A stretch of 64,000 nt of DNA, taken from contig NC_087068.1 of the NCBI RefSeq assembly GCF_963678635.1, forward strand, positions 9,432,027 through 9,496,026, read 5' to 3'. This document shows, piece after piece, positions 38,501-44,353 of the stretch. Source of the stretch: Symsagittifera roscoffensis. Lineage: Eukaryota > Xenacoelomorpha > Acoela > Convolutidae. Both the position numbers and the translations under genes were made by a program. The notes under the pieces are model-generated. The model was not told the DNA's origin, ran no database searches, and saw only the letters and a program-made list of their open reading frames with translations. Position 1 is the first letter of the stretch. Each line of letters opens with the position of its first letter.

Positions 38501-41500
38501 TTTACTTGCCTCACCACCAGGGCTGTACACCTTGAGATTGTACCGTCTCTGGACACCAGTTCGTGTGTCATGGGCATTGAACGGTTCGTTGCGCGCCGTG
38601 GTACGCCAAGCACAATCTGGTCGGATAATGGCACGAACTTCGTTGGTGCGGAAAAGCAATTACTTGCCTGCATCAAGAGCTGGAATGGCATGGCTCCGAC
38701 CATTTTTGCACACAAAGGTGTTACTTGGAAATTTAACCCGCCAGGCGCACCCCATCATGGCGGCTCCTGGGAACGCCTCGTCCGAAGCGTGAAGCGCGTG
38801 CTGTACGATATCCTAGGCAGTAGGCGAGTCACTGAAGAGGTGTTAGGAACAACACTCTGCTTAGTTGAACAGGCTTTGAATTCGAGGCCAATCACTCCCG
38901 TTAGTACCGATTCACGTGAGTTAGAAGCGTTAACCCCAAACCATTTTTTGCTTGGACAACATGCCACAAGCTTTCCTTCGCTTTTACCCGGGGAGCACTT
39001 CGATCACAAGAAAAGGTACGTGCGAGCGCAGTCATATGCTAACGCGATTTGGTCTCGTTGGCTTCGAGAATATGTTCCCTCGCTGAATAAGCGTGTCAAG
39101 TGGCACACTCATTCTGACTTCACTCTTAAAACAGGCGATCTCGTGTGGGTGATTGAGCCCGATAGTCCGCGTGGGTACTACCCTCTCGCCCGAATCGTCA
39201 AGCTAAACTACGGACAGGACGGTTGCGCCCGATCCGCCCTTGTCAGGACCGCAACCCGTGAAGTCACGCGGCCGACCGTTAAGCTCGCTCCGGTTCTTCC
39301 TTCTTCAGGGGGGGAGGATGTTGCAATGCAAATGTAGAGTATAGAATGTAGAGTATAGATGCATATAAAACTGAACCAAAATGTAACAACAATAAGCACA
39401 GTTGGCCGAGTGGCCTAAGCTAACGCCGATTATACAGGTTAACAGTTGACGTAGGTTCGAGTCCCCCACCTGCCCATGTATTAGTATACTAAAAACGGGG
39501 GTTACATCCTATTTTAACTGTTTTTTGGTTCTAATTCGGTTCAGCCTTGATTAAGGTTGACCGCCAAAAAGAGCAATTTGTCTCAAGGACATTACCGACC
39601 GGTTCTTGTGGCTAGCTTGCGCCGTTTTGTACAAAAAACGCTCAGATGCAAAAAATGTTATATGATGTTCTGATCAATAGAAAAATGCCGAAATTATTTT
39701 ATTGACCGAGTTATTTGCCGAGAAATATCTCTTACTAATTTACGGATTTGGAACAGTTTTTTTTGGAGATTAGCGAGCACAATTTTGTCAACTTTTTCTG
39801 GGTTCGTTTTCATACGGAGTTTGAGTAACAATAAAATTGATTTGGATCTTTTTAAATCAATTTTTGTCCACTTTTTCCAATATTTCTTTGACACAGATTC
39901 TTTACAGATTATATTCAGGTTTTCTCTGTTATCAAACAGTAAAGAAATTTGGAAATAAATTTTCAAGGCACGCTTTTTAATTTCGTGTTCAGGTTTGGCC
40001 TGAAAAAGACTTTCCCTCAGAACAAAAAAAAATAGTTACATTGAATCAAGTTTGATTGAAATTAACTTTTAAGCCCTTGATTTTTTTCTTCCGTAAATTT
40101 ACATACAATACCATAGTAAGTCATTTCACGTATCAAAATGGGCAGTCGTAAATTGATTTCAGCCAGTTATCTGTAGAAAATTAATTTAAATCGATTTCAA
40201 CCTCAAGGGTGTCAGTGCGCGTAGACTCTGTCCAAAATCCTTTATTATAATTATGATTAGCAGGCGCGGATTTAGCTATTTCTCGAGGGGGGATTTTCAA
40301 AAAAATTTGGAACATTTTGTCGAACTTTTTTTTAAGTTCGACCAAATTGATTTTCTGAGCTCTCCCAAACCACAATAAAGACCCTAATTTGAACAAATTT
40401 TCTGCGCCGCAGGAAAATTTTTGAAAAAACAGGCCATAAAAAGCTTTTTAGGCACTTTCTGGAAAATTGCGTTTTTTCGGCGCGCGCTCCCCCTTCAAAA
40501 TTAGTATAGATTGCGCCTTTAGAAAAACTTTTGGTCAGTCGGCCAACAATGGAAATCTCAAAATAAAACAAAGGGGTGACCCTTTGGGTCGGCAGGGGTC
40601 AAATCTCTGAGGAGGGAAAATCTGATGCGTCCATAACCCCCCCGCCCACCCCCTATATCCGCTATTAATGATTAGTATTGTTATTAAAATTGTCTACCAA
40701 AGTTTTTGGAAGTTGTTACATTAGCGACTATTTTGTTTTGTTTCAGACGGACTAATCCGGGACTTAGTGAGTGTGGACGATGAGGAGGCTGGGAGGGAAC
40801 TGACGATGGCGAAACTGGCATCAATTAGGGAGGAGCTACTTCAGGTTAGAGCCTTTAATTGGGTCGGAGCTATTCTCACGACAGAAGAACCAAATGTGGG
40901 AAGTTCTCAATTATTTAAAGTGCTTTAGGCTGTCTAAAAGTGACATTTTTTACGGCTGAATTCATTCAGATTGTGAATGCTGAATCATAATTGGCTACCC
41001 TAATTTTTGGGCGTTCCGGTTCTTCTGGCACCCAGAATTCGCCCCTTTTTTGTGATTATTCAGCATGAGTAATCAGAGTGACCCAACAAACTTGCGGATA
41101 AAGAATTTTAGAAGGGTTTCATTGCATATTTTTGGCATGGCATCAATAGCAATAGCAGGACCTTCGCCTTTGTTTTCCCAGTCGCTAGAAATTTTTAGCG
41201 TTTTTCCATGGCTCCTCTTTTCAGTTCTCTTACAGAACATAAATCTTTAGTCACACTGTACCAAACTTATTCTTACGCCCTGACCGGATCCGTTCACTTC
41301 TTGCGAAGTGAACGGATTTTGAAAGCAGCTCGAAAACTTATTACCTATTTTATTGTACAAACCTCCTTCCGACTTCCTTTTTCAGTGTCTTTTTACATGC
41401 CATAATTGCTAAATGCGCGGTTTTCCCTCTAGGTATCAACAACAAATTAATTCAAAATTGTTAAAATTTGCTGACCATACAAAGTTGTATTGCCTTAAAA

Positions 41501-41754
41501 TTTGATGAAATTTGTTTTCAAAGTTTAAATTCGAATGGGGCAATAATGCAAAGAACCTCTATAATTCATAATCGTTATAATTAGTTTTTCAATATCATGC
41601 TGAATCGTTGAACTTCATGAAAAAAATTGAGTACGCTTCATTGAGTTCAATTTTCTGGCAATGGCTTTTGTTTCAGGTAGCAGATTTGGATGGAGACGGA
41701 CAGCTGGACAAGTCAGAGCTGGAGTACTTCCTATCTGTGGGCAAGAAATTCTAG
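14071..41754 (+). CDS. Calbindin/calretinin/secretagogin-like EF-hand calcium-binding protein (whole gene, five exons)
   Basis: The coding sequence joins 14071-14280, 21033-21125, 21505-21712, 40747-40844 and 41677-41754. All junctions are AG/GT and the phases (0, 0, 1, 0) keep one frame of 228 codons. Four EF-hands are visible: loops at about residues 42-60 (interrupted), 93-104 (DVNNDGKFQLGE), 158-169 (DQDNSGKVEGEE) and 206-217 (DLDGDGQLDKSE). The words FMKIWRHYD before the first hand and LLPVEDNF after the second are typical of the hexa-EF-hand calbindin family, and align here with EF3 to EF6. Such proteins are cytosolic calcium buffers or sensors, often in neurons. Family members are about 260-275 residues, so EF1-EF2 are missing or lie upstream of the window. 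Introns carry many transposons, the fourth being 19 kb. Family assignment is firm; the true 5' end is not. Confidence 0.86.
14340..14790. repeat. Inverted-repeat element in EF-hand intron 1
   Basis: CATGATGGATGGACCGAATG near 14370 is inverted by TTCGGTCCCTCCATCATG near 14757, and the similarity extends through TTTCAACCAATCAGATT and its inverse. About 80 bases per arm; it looks like an old MITE. Confidence 0.55.
14969..15415 (+). repeat. Diverged Helentron-like repeat
   Basis: Starts CTTGTATCAGGGCGAAACC and runs through AACTTTACGAAAAAATATCA to GTCTGGAG-like sequence; the right end is lost. Lies in EF-hand intron 1. Confidence 0.65.
15416..19140. other. EF-hand intron 1, unclassified part
   Basis: A short duplicate (CTAAAAAAAGCAAAAAATG followed by CCTACC) occurs at 16942 and 17317. 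The minus-strand frame at 17489-17758 is the longest open stretch and shows no recognisable motif. Confidence 0.45.
19141..19675 (+). repeat. Helentron-associated-like repeat, full copy, first of a tandem pair
   Basis: Same layout as the copy at 6.8 kb, with the intact terminal hairpin CAGGGCGAAGCCCTG and right end AGTCGGAACA. The next copy starts at the next base. Lies in intron 1 of the EF-hand gene. Confidence 0.85.
19676..20217 (+). repeat. Helentron-associated-like repeat, full copy, second of a tandem pair
   Basis: Head-to-tail with the preceding copy and closely similar. A small extra unit, GGCCAAAAT, is repeated near 19992. Both tandem copies share an inner GCGTTAATAGCGCG motif facing CGCGCGTTAAT. 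Confidence 0.85.
20549..20935 (+). repeat. Strongly diverged Helentron-like repeat
   Basis: GGGCCTGGCCCTGAA with TTTTGACTGC at the left and CGGCGTTAATTATCC in the middle are recognisable. It ends about 100 bases before EF-hand exon 2. Confidence 0.55.
21033..21125 (+). CDS. EF-hand gene exon 2 (first part of EF4-equivalent hand)
   Basis: The exon has 93 bases, phase 0 on both sides, 31 residues. The acceptor is TTTGTTCAG and the donor CAG/GTGACA. It encodes the entering helix (ETMEYCIETYD) and most of a canonical calcium loop, DVNNDGKFQ, completed by LGE at the start of the next exon. The intron before it (14281-21032) holds a foldback, several Helentron-like repeats and unclassified sequence. 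Confidence 0.85.
21505..21712 (+). CDS. EF-hand gene exon 3 (end of EF4, linker, EF5 loop)
   Basis: The acceptor is TTTATTTTCAG at 21494-21504 and the donor is ATAG/GTGAGT. The exon has 208 bases, phase 0 to 1. It completes EF4 with LGEM and carries the family signature LLPVEDNF. A Ser/Ala/Gly homopolymer linker follows (about residues 120-139). KEDFERIFKHYD then leads into the canonical loop DQDNSGKVEGEE. Open reading continues past the donor into an inserted MITE, but the donor match and the phase of the next exon show that this extension is not coding. Confidence 0.87.
21722..21926. repeat. Partial hAT-type MITE directly after EF-hand exon 3
   Basis: GATTTTCTCGGTTCCTCGGGG, GGCCGACGAAATTGATTTTC and CTGCGCCGCAAGCAA follow the family's internal order. 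The left end lies within 10 bases of the exon 3 donor. Confidence 0.6.
21958..22268 (-). repeat. Gypsy 3' LTR (left copy)
   Basis: This sequence is nearly identical over its length to 28614-28925. It runs from CTATCTTATTTTCGG to AACTGGTTCCA on the plus strand. A 5-base ATAAG precedes it. Confidence 0.9.
22269..24600 (-). other. Unresolved 3' part of the Gypsy element
   Basis: The space between the reverse transcriptase remnant and the left LTR is 2.3 kb, too short for the rest of pol plus integrase at normal length. No motif of RNase H or integrase was seen in any frame. The word TTTACTGC recurs at 23579-23730. Confidence 0.4.
24602..24904 (-). pseudogene. Gypsy reverse transcriptase N-terminal remnant
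   Basis: One hundred codons read FDVGHVNSPLQLPLKP, then VPFHLQDEVNRLLDIQ, then NPVIILAKGESLKIVLDARY and a stop. The spacing of the opening VPxxLxxxVxxLL helix, the Asn-Pro in the fingers and the LDAR motif is that of Ty3/Gypsy reverse transcriptases. The catalytic YxDD region should follow at lower coordinates but is not recognisable. Confidence 0.75.
25100..25760 (-). pseudogene. Gypsy gag capsid-region remnant
   Basis: Read on the minus strand, this stretch contains PLIVFTGTDPGYSVEDY, then TTLDGAAQKWFS, then FTQDFSEMFDS and VKQLAVRIETLVKK. These match the usual retrotransposon capsid layout: a substrate-wrapping W/A motif, a repeated F-x-x-x-F, and an R-hxxLhxxA helix. Several in-frame stops and at least one frameshift interrupt it. 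No zinc knuckle or protease could be found between it and the reverse transcriptase remnant, so a deletion is likely there. Confidence 0.65.
27843..27975. repeat. Three copies of a hairpin-forming word in the Gypsy element
   Basis: ATCCAAGGGAAGCCTTGATG at 27843, a one-base variant at 27902, and ACAAGGTTAAGCCTTGAT at 27953. CAAGG faces CCTTG within each, giving small hairpins. Confidence 0.6.
28234..28567 (-). pseudogene. Gypsy gag N-terminal remnant
   Basis: The minus-strand ATG at 28567 begins MSINKEVITHL. That frame stays open to 28397, and a second frame (28446-28234) continues with basic sequence such as TARRPKTTHDLRLRR, which implies a frameshift near 28.4 kb. The position just after the primer site fits an amino-terminal gag region, but no domain can be named. 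Confidence 0.45.
28595..28612 (-). other. Candidate primer-binding site of the Gypsy element
   Basis: Directly inside the right LTR, the minus strand reads GTGACGCGCAGACGGTG. The related fragment at 54.85 kb has TGACGAACAGACGGTG at the same place, which resembles Gypsy primer sites of the TGGCGCAGTCGG type. The matching tRNA was not determined. Confidence 0.5.
28614..28925 (-). repeat. Gypsy 5' LTR (right copy)
   Basis: Partner of the left LTR, with scattered substitutions that imply some age. On the minus strand it begins TGGAACCAGTTC. ATAAG follows at 28926-28930. Confidence 0.9.
28975..29480. repeat. Two partial hAT-type MITEs in opposite orientations
   Basis: 28975-29210 reads in one direction (GGCGCCAATTTATACTAAT, GGGGAGCGCGCGCCG) and 29260-29480 in the other (ATCGACCTTTATCTAGATCG, TTAGTATATATTGGCGCC). 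Both lack complete termini. Confidence 0.6.
29501..29558. repeat. (AT)n microsatellite
   Basis: About 29 AT dinucleotides without interruption, ending at the CA of the next MITE. Confidence 0.97.
29559..29940. repeat. hAT-type MITE lacking its right end
   Basis: Begins CAGGGGCGGATTTAGG and carries family words CCGACTCAAAGGG, GGCGCCAATATATACT and GGTCGACCTAAAAAAC; the right inverted repeat is absent. Confidence 0.7.
30045..30222 (+). repeat. Old Helentron-like repeat fragment
   Basis: CGTTTTGGCGAAATTTTC, AATCACAAATGTAAAATG, CTTGCCTGAAGAAAAACC and GACGGAACA follow the order of the right half of the family. Confidence 0.55.
30223..32216. other. Non-coding stretch before the BEL element
   Basis: No exon or element end identified. 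30455-30500 repeats TTCGAAATGTCATT-like words. The BEL 5' LTR should be in or near the right part of this stretch but could not be delimited. Confidence 0.4.
32217..32644 (+). mobile_element. BEL/Pao 5' leader with an internal near-tandem duplication
   Basis: Two related segments, 32217-32365 and 32426-32562, share GTAACAT, a middle with TTCATCCTCAGGTTT, CGTGTGTGTTGTT, CAACCGACTT, and TTGGTAA near the end. TTGGTAA could mark a primer site (TGGTAA...) at 32355 or 32552. The second copy ends 83 bases before the Gag ATG. This is probably the leader with the end of the 5' LTR, but the LTR start was not identified. Confidence 0.5.
32645..39337 (+). CDS. BEL/Pao retrotransposon Gag-Pol polyprotein, intact frame
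   Basis: A single uninterrupted frame of 2230 codons. In order: a coiled-coil, charged N-terminus (residues about 1-260); a Ser/Pro-rich region; a DUF1759-type gag domain (about 575-760); zinc knuckles CVLCKGSHALWNC at 812 and CFACLNGNHSFRQC at 845; an aspartic protease with LCDSAST (Asp 947); reverse transcriptase with SADIEG (about 1280) and YMDD (1358-1361); RNase H with FGDSS (Asp 1542); an integrase HHCC finger (about 1861-1898); and the catalytic triad in GVDYFG, WSDNGTNF and GSWERL (Asp 1932, Asp 1994, Glu 2043); then the DUF5641-type C-terminal domain. All key residues are present, so the enzyme could be active. It is on the same strand as the host EF-hand gene, within its intron 4. 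No matching LTR pair was found. Confidence 0.96.
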   Translation: MDENFQKRVQRLFAKRTKLENELYKCHEIIIENIENQSRSSKIDTQIQNCKSLIETAVEINEELIKLASKSVDPDKLIPAQDMWLHTVTSRNDKVMHEAQSYKMSLEPSSFPAAGITGSKGSLQQTRSETSSHSHKTSDSAARVSENRSKVSNKSKDSRKLDSHKSDKSASTRHTSTVRTMSSSEKRHELALVKRRHEELERQYQVSLRLKEQENRLKFEQSQLELEQLAENHKKQLIEMELKAFELEDSSSEVSEKVAESNLTGVSQPISKVATDRTNDWVDSVSSQAPPDVASAPGLQAFTHVPVSSGPTTSALLAHAIHTSNSHNHEHTALSDPGIHSYGHRAMPQFGSASRLPLQASVSFPASVPFPVNNMHSSAHVLPPPSAVPLQTMSSNITNGSFAIAQPESLPVPMLPAQPGSGFVSLSPAFAGGGFSSSGVNPTPVFFSAPNCHAAPVQTQHNLPFVPHTVSPSINDYYTSDANLWRLAATTPIVTPAQCCNAGNIFSNVTTIVPSCNTASPYTSGGTVYFNTPPVHPQHVPHFVNQTNTGYQPVNEDYAPSPAYPNQGCSSDRPLSARELAELLMHSRKDHLPEWKLAQFDGNPLNWHEWFGQFKSTVDSAVLTDDTKLTYLKTLVTGKAKTAIAEFSYSGVMYKDALATLQRKFGQPHAIVGAHLDKLNTFPPLKMHNSENVISFSSAISGLVAVFKSLSFNDDLKSVNLLNQAVSKLPPNLKEAWSMHTVRHNWQRPTLLDFNNWLKEKAEGHERLRLLSSKAKNEEPVKPKTTKVFAANSQVTSKAQDKSQDKSKFPPCVLCKGSHALWNCAVFKEKNATQRAKYVAEQKLCFACLNGNHSFRQCSRAKKCPKPECDSTHNVLLHGAERIFPRKENSNVSNKAGTNKSKENTNTSTHAAVSDVLDIESSKGLLPIATLGVSSDVTSLLTLVLCDSASTHSWVSSSLVKRLGLVGEPVNLSISGFNSTTVVETQRVKFTVSSEPNNSDFVFSLCAYVKDSIRIGSELINIADLQNKYPQLAPIKPIQYTYEDVEIIIGQDYYHAVRPIEFILGDDKNSPCSVRLPIGWVLSGPLPPSGNSTSSCFKCVVEDSSLTDQIKSWYELESYGAFKQVDARSAADKHALSILNSETVHNGERYIVPMLWIDSNVSLPNNYYSSLAQFKSLERRLSKDPELRERYAETIREDIRKGYVVTVEPHDPRKRSDREWYLPHHPVVNPNKPGKVRRVLNGASKFHGTSLNKSLLVGPDLLQNLIFVLLRFRQHKYAVSADIEGMFLQVGVLARDQISLRFLWREDTTSDVVVHQYTRHIFGARDSPTCANFALQKTATDNMSTYPEAASVVNEKFYMDDYLDSFENVTQAIKTSRDLVSLLKLGGFNLTKFVSNADEITSAMNPEESETSSSPIKEICNGAERSSHVLGLKWDHVKDTLVVSRGVDRPLDKAITQRTVLSFVSSVFDPVGLVAPYTVRARLLLKDIWKISGQSWDDELPEDIRDKFLEWHSGLPLLGQLTIPRCYFTEPVDQIELHMFGDSSQDVFCAVGFLRARLASSHKTQISFIFGKARVAPMKALSIPKLELQAALLATRLKDDILTALTVSINHVFMWTDSTTVLQWLNSTEKLPVFVANRVGEILESTTIDEWHHVLSGDNPADTGTRGISSEALKDSSWVIGPSILRTTDWPFLPDERVINKIRLKGPSCDVDNCLETSSSFVTDVTSIKHPEHGFNWERFSSFTRYKRVVAFMLRVLPSHKHFRGKDLRITDPTELDIAESKLIHLAQMESFPVELKTLTAGKPIKNSSKIATYSPFIGPAGIIRSTGRIVRLVDTEFDTKHPIILDARHTLVRLLARSLHHKHFHQGLDYMRSVLNMKFAILGLRRLLRSVENQCVTCRKRKASTIQPIMSDLPVERLGYKQPPFNHTGVDYFGPLYVPVRRSTEKRWGFLFTCLTTRAVHLEIVPSLDTSSCVMGIERFVARRGTPSTIWSDNGTNFVGAEKQLLACIKSWNGMAPTIFAHKGVTWKFNPPGAPHHGGSWERLVRSVKRVLYDILGSRRVTEEVLGTTLCLVEQALNSRPITPVSTDSRELEALTPNHFLLGQHATSFPSLLPGEHFDHKKRYVRAQSYANAIWSRWLREYVPSLNKRVKWHTHSDFTLKTGDLVWVIEPDSPRGYYPLARIVKLNYGQDGCARSALVRTATREVTRPTVKLAPVLPSSGGEDVAMQM
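39307..39324 (+). other. BEL/Pao polypurine tract and start of 3' LTR
   Basis: AGGGGGGGAGG is followed by ATGTTGC, just inside the 3' end of the Gag-Pol frame. The broken second BEL copy has GGGGTGAGGATGTTGC at the equivalent place. TGTTGC is therefore the probable LTR start, and the frame ends a few codons inside the LTR, as is common in this group. Confidence 0.6.
39395..39476 (+). tRNA. tRNA-like sequence (Leu/Ser-like), probably a pseudogene or SINE head
   Basis: An A box TGGCCGAGTGG (39403-39413) and a perfect B box GGTTCGAGTCC (39454-39464) sit at tRNA spacing, and the 3' side ends CACCTGCCCA. The 5' side (AGCACAG) pairs poorly with CCTGCC, and no clean anticodon stem is seen. Functional tRNA status is doubtful. 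It lies about 60 bases after the BEL Gag-Pol stop. Confidence 0.35.
40261..40667. mobile_element. hAT-type MITE with 8-base target duplication
   Basis: Begins CAGGCGCGGATTTAG; the right end has decayed to ATATCCGCTATTA. ATGATTAG flanks both ends (40253-40260 and 40668-40675). It lies 80 bases upstream of EF-hand exon 4. Confidence 0.82.
40747..40844 (+). CDS. EF-hand gene exon 4 (exit helix of EF5 and linker)
   Basis: The acceptor TTGTTTCAG ends at 40746 and the donor is CAG/GTTAGA. The 98 bases plus the G carried over from exon 3 encode 33 residues beginning DGLIRDLVSV, the expected exit helix of EF5, and ending REELLQ, the entering helix of EF6. It lies 19 kb downstream of exon 3, beyond a Gypsy and a BEL element. 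The phase match and the way the motif continues across the gap support the join. Confidence 0.82.
41288..41317. other. Perfect 13-base-pair hairpin in EF-hand intron 4-5
   Basis: ATCCGTTCACTTC is followed by TTGC and then its exact inverse GAAGTGAACGGAT. It stands alone in otherwise unique intron sequence between exons 4 and 5. No poly(T) or other feature explains it. Confidence 0.7.
41677..41754 (+). CDS. EF-hand gene exon 5 (EF6-equivalent hand and stop)
   Basis: The acceptor TTTTGTTTCAG ends at 41676. The exon encodes 25 residues and TAG at 41752-41754. The loop DLDGDGQLDKSE has acidic or oxygen-bearing residues at 1, 3, 5 and 12 and Gly at 6, so it should bind calcium. The protein ends soon after, in GKKF, with no tail. 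Confidence 0.85.
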   Translation, partial: VADLDGDGQLDKSELEYFLSVGKKF

Positions 41755-42854
41755 AACATTCCACTCCTTAGATTGAGAATATTATGAGTATTCTACAAGG
41801 TGAAACGCAAAAAAATTGAGAAGAATTCTACAGCAATAAGGGACTCAGTATCACGGAAAACACGAATTGTCACTTTATAATTCATCAGCTAAGAAAAAAA
41901 CGCTTTCGAAATATTTCAATATTCAGCATCGTCTCAATTTATTCAATTTATTACTGCACAATTTACATTTCTGACGCTCAATTAATAACTTATGAAAAGT
42001 TACCGAGAGAGCACTGTATGCATAACGACTTGTCAACTTATTCGCTCATCAAATGAACATTTTGAGGAACTGAAACACTAAATCAAAAGTACCAAAGCAA
42101 GATCAGATTAATATGAAAGCGAAAAGAGTTGCAGTCACAGTTTGCAATTTAAAAATTGAGTGCTTCCAAAAACGTTTGAATTCACACAATAAAAACCATG
42201 TTCTTATAGTCTTGTTTTCAAATTGATAGAGTCTTCTTCAATTAGTTGGATGGAATATTTCTAAGATGAAAGTGCGAAGGAGAGCCAGGGTTGACAGAAA
42301 AGGCTAAACATGCAATTCCATAAAATAAGTCTATGAAAAATATTAATTATACAAATTTCATACATTTTGCTAAAATGGAGTAATCGAATTTTCAAAGAAC
42401 TTTTTTCTTGTTTTGACATAAAAGTCGGTTTATCGCATATATCAATTAAATTACAAACTCTACATCAGGAATGCTATACGGTCCAAGTCACCTAAAAAAC
42501 AATAAATAGCACTGAAAAAAAAATTTACCGAAAATAAAACAGAAAAAACATCCTTTGATTATCGCAAACATAATGTTACAACTCAATTTCAGTCATAAAG
42601 AGAACTTCTTTGCGAATCATATTGGTATCAACCAAAAACTTTGCATCCATTGAAACCTAGTTTTTCATTTTTGTAGTTTGACAGCAGGTATAATATTATT
42701 ATTTGCAATTTTGCTCTGACTTTTCTTGCGTTCATCGGTCTGCAAAACCAACCGGGGCGTTCTGTGTATACGCTCGACTACTGTCCCTGTATGCAACTAT
42801 AGTTAAAATTTTTTATAATCAACTATAGTTCGAACGTGTAATTACACTAGCTCA
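41755..42854. other. EF-hand 3' untranslated region and gap before the second BEL copy
   Basis: After the likely poly(A) site near 42.2 kb, only AT-rich sequence is seen. AACTATAGTT occurs twice at 42798 and 42823, inside the presumed LTR of the broken BEL copy. Confidence 0.4.
42188..42193 (+). promoter_or_regulatory. Candidate polyadenylation signal of the EF-hand gene
   Basis: An AATAAA hexamer lies about 430 bases after the EF-hand stop codon, followed by T-rich sequence. It is the most plausible early signal on the plus strand, but the sequence is AT-rich and other hexamers occur later (for example near 42508). Confidence 0.35.
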
Positions 42855-43044
42855 GCAACATCCTCACCCCGAAGAGGCGAGAAGGAGGAACTTTAACGAG
42901 AGGTCTTACTAGCTGGCCCCACAGGATCTTAACTGTTGCGGAGCGAACGACGTTATCTTTGCCGTAGTGCGAAACATTTACTCGACCTAAACGGTAGTGC
43001 CCACGAGGGCTGCTGGGATCGACAATCGAGACGAGATCACCAGT

Positions 43045-43913
43045 TCATAAATCGCTGTTCGAATCGGCATGCCACTTTAAGCGCTTGTTCAAAGAGGAGG
43101 CGTACTCCTTCAGCCAACGCCGCCGAATAGCTTTTGCATAAGCTTGTGCTCTCAAATAGCGTTTTCGGTGGTCGAAACTTTCATCAAGTGCTAGCGATGG
43201 ACAGCTAACAGAGTGCTCTTTCAAGATAAAATGGTTAGGCGTTAATGCTTCTAATTCAGTTGTATCGGGACCAACAGGCATGATTGGACGGGAATTTAAT
43301 GATTGCTCCACTAAGAAAAACTTTATCGACAACACCTCATCCGTTAACTTGCGAGTTTCAATGACTGCGTAGAAAACGCATTTGCAACTTCCCAAGACCC
43401 ACCCTGATGCGGCGCGCCAGCAGGGTTGTATTTCCATTTAATTCCCTTGTGCACTAACAATGCGGGAGCCTGTCTGTTTCAACTTTGTACGCAAAGCAGA
43501 AGTTCTTGCTGAGCTCCATAGAAATTGGTACCTTTGTCAGACCAAACAACACTTGGTGTACTACGGTAGGCAAATAATCTTTCAATCCCCATGACGCAAG
43601 AGCCGATGTACATGGGCGGAACAATTTCGATGTGCACGGCACGGGTAGTCAAGCAGCTGAACAGAAAAGCCCACCTTTTTACACTGCGCGAATTGTCACG
43701 TAAAATGGACCAAAATAATCCATCCAAACCACAGTTAATAAAAGGCCGATGGTTGTAACCAAGCCGTTTGACAGGGAGGTCTGACATCATAGGCTGTAAC
43801 GTGCTTGCCTTGCGTTTTCTGCAATTAAAACAATATCTTTCGATCGCACGCAGGACCGCTCGCAGACCCAACACCACAAACCCCATTTGTACTATGGACC
43901 GCAAATTATCCAA
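43045..43913 (-). pseudogene. BEL integrase and C-terminal domain remnant
   Basis: The frame 43913-43479 has the second half of the zinc finger (CFNCRKRKAS), a damaged core (DGLFW in place of VDYFG) and VVWSDKGTNFYGA. The frame 43437-43045 has SLNSRPIMPVGPD, LTPNHFILKEHS and the DUF5641-type start. A frameshift near 43.46 kb removes the region with the catalytic Glu. Confidence 0.82.
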
Positions 43914-44353
43914 GTGTTGGTGATTGTGGAAAGTAAAAATGTCTGAGAATCAATTTCACCGAGAATTTAAGATGATGGGATGCTTAGTTTCAAAGCTTAT
44001 TTCGGCTAAGTTTTTAAACCGTAGTATGGAACGAATGATGCTACCATTGCCAATAAACGGTGAGTATCCTGCAATGCGACAAGAATTTTTTATGGGTAAG
44101 CCAGATTAAAGTTGTTTGAAATCAATCCGAAACACTTCAGATTGAGCCAAAACTAAAAATTTATCTTTCACAATTACTAATTCGTTCGAATCGGTTATTT
44201 GAGCGGTAGACCCGCGGAAGTGCCTGTGTTTCGGCAATGACCTCAACATAAAGCAAATGTTATGCTGCAGTTTCGAAAGACTACTATAGTTCTACCAAAC
44301 AAAAATGGGCCCTGGCCGATTAGAAGTACTTGTGAGAGCATGTGTCGACTTGT

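Noticed and set aside
32947-39399. Numerous antisense and alternate-frame open stretches inside the BEL Gag-Pol gene
   Set aside because: They overlap a 2230-codon frame with recognised domains; their translations show no motifs and are shadows of that frame.
42936-43130. Plus-strand frames across the broken BEL copy, including 44674-44874, 46130-46399 and 47252-47494
   Set aside because: They are reverse complements of minus-strand BEL gag and pol remnants.
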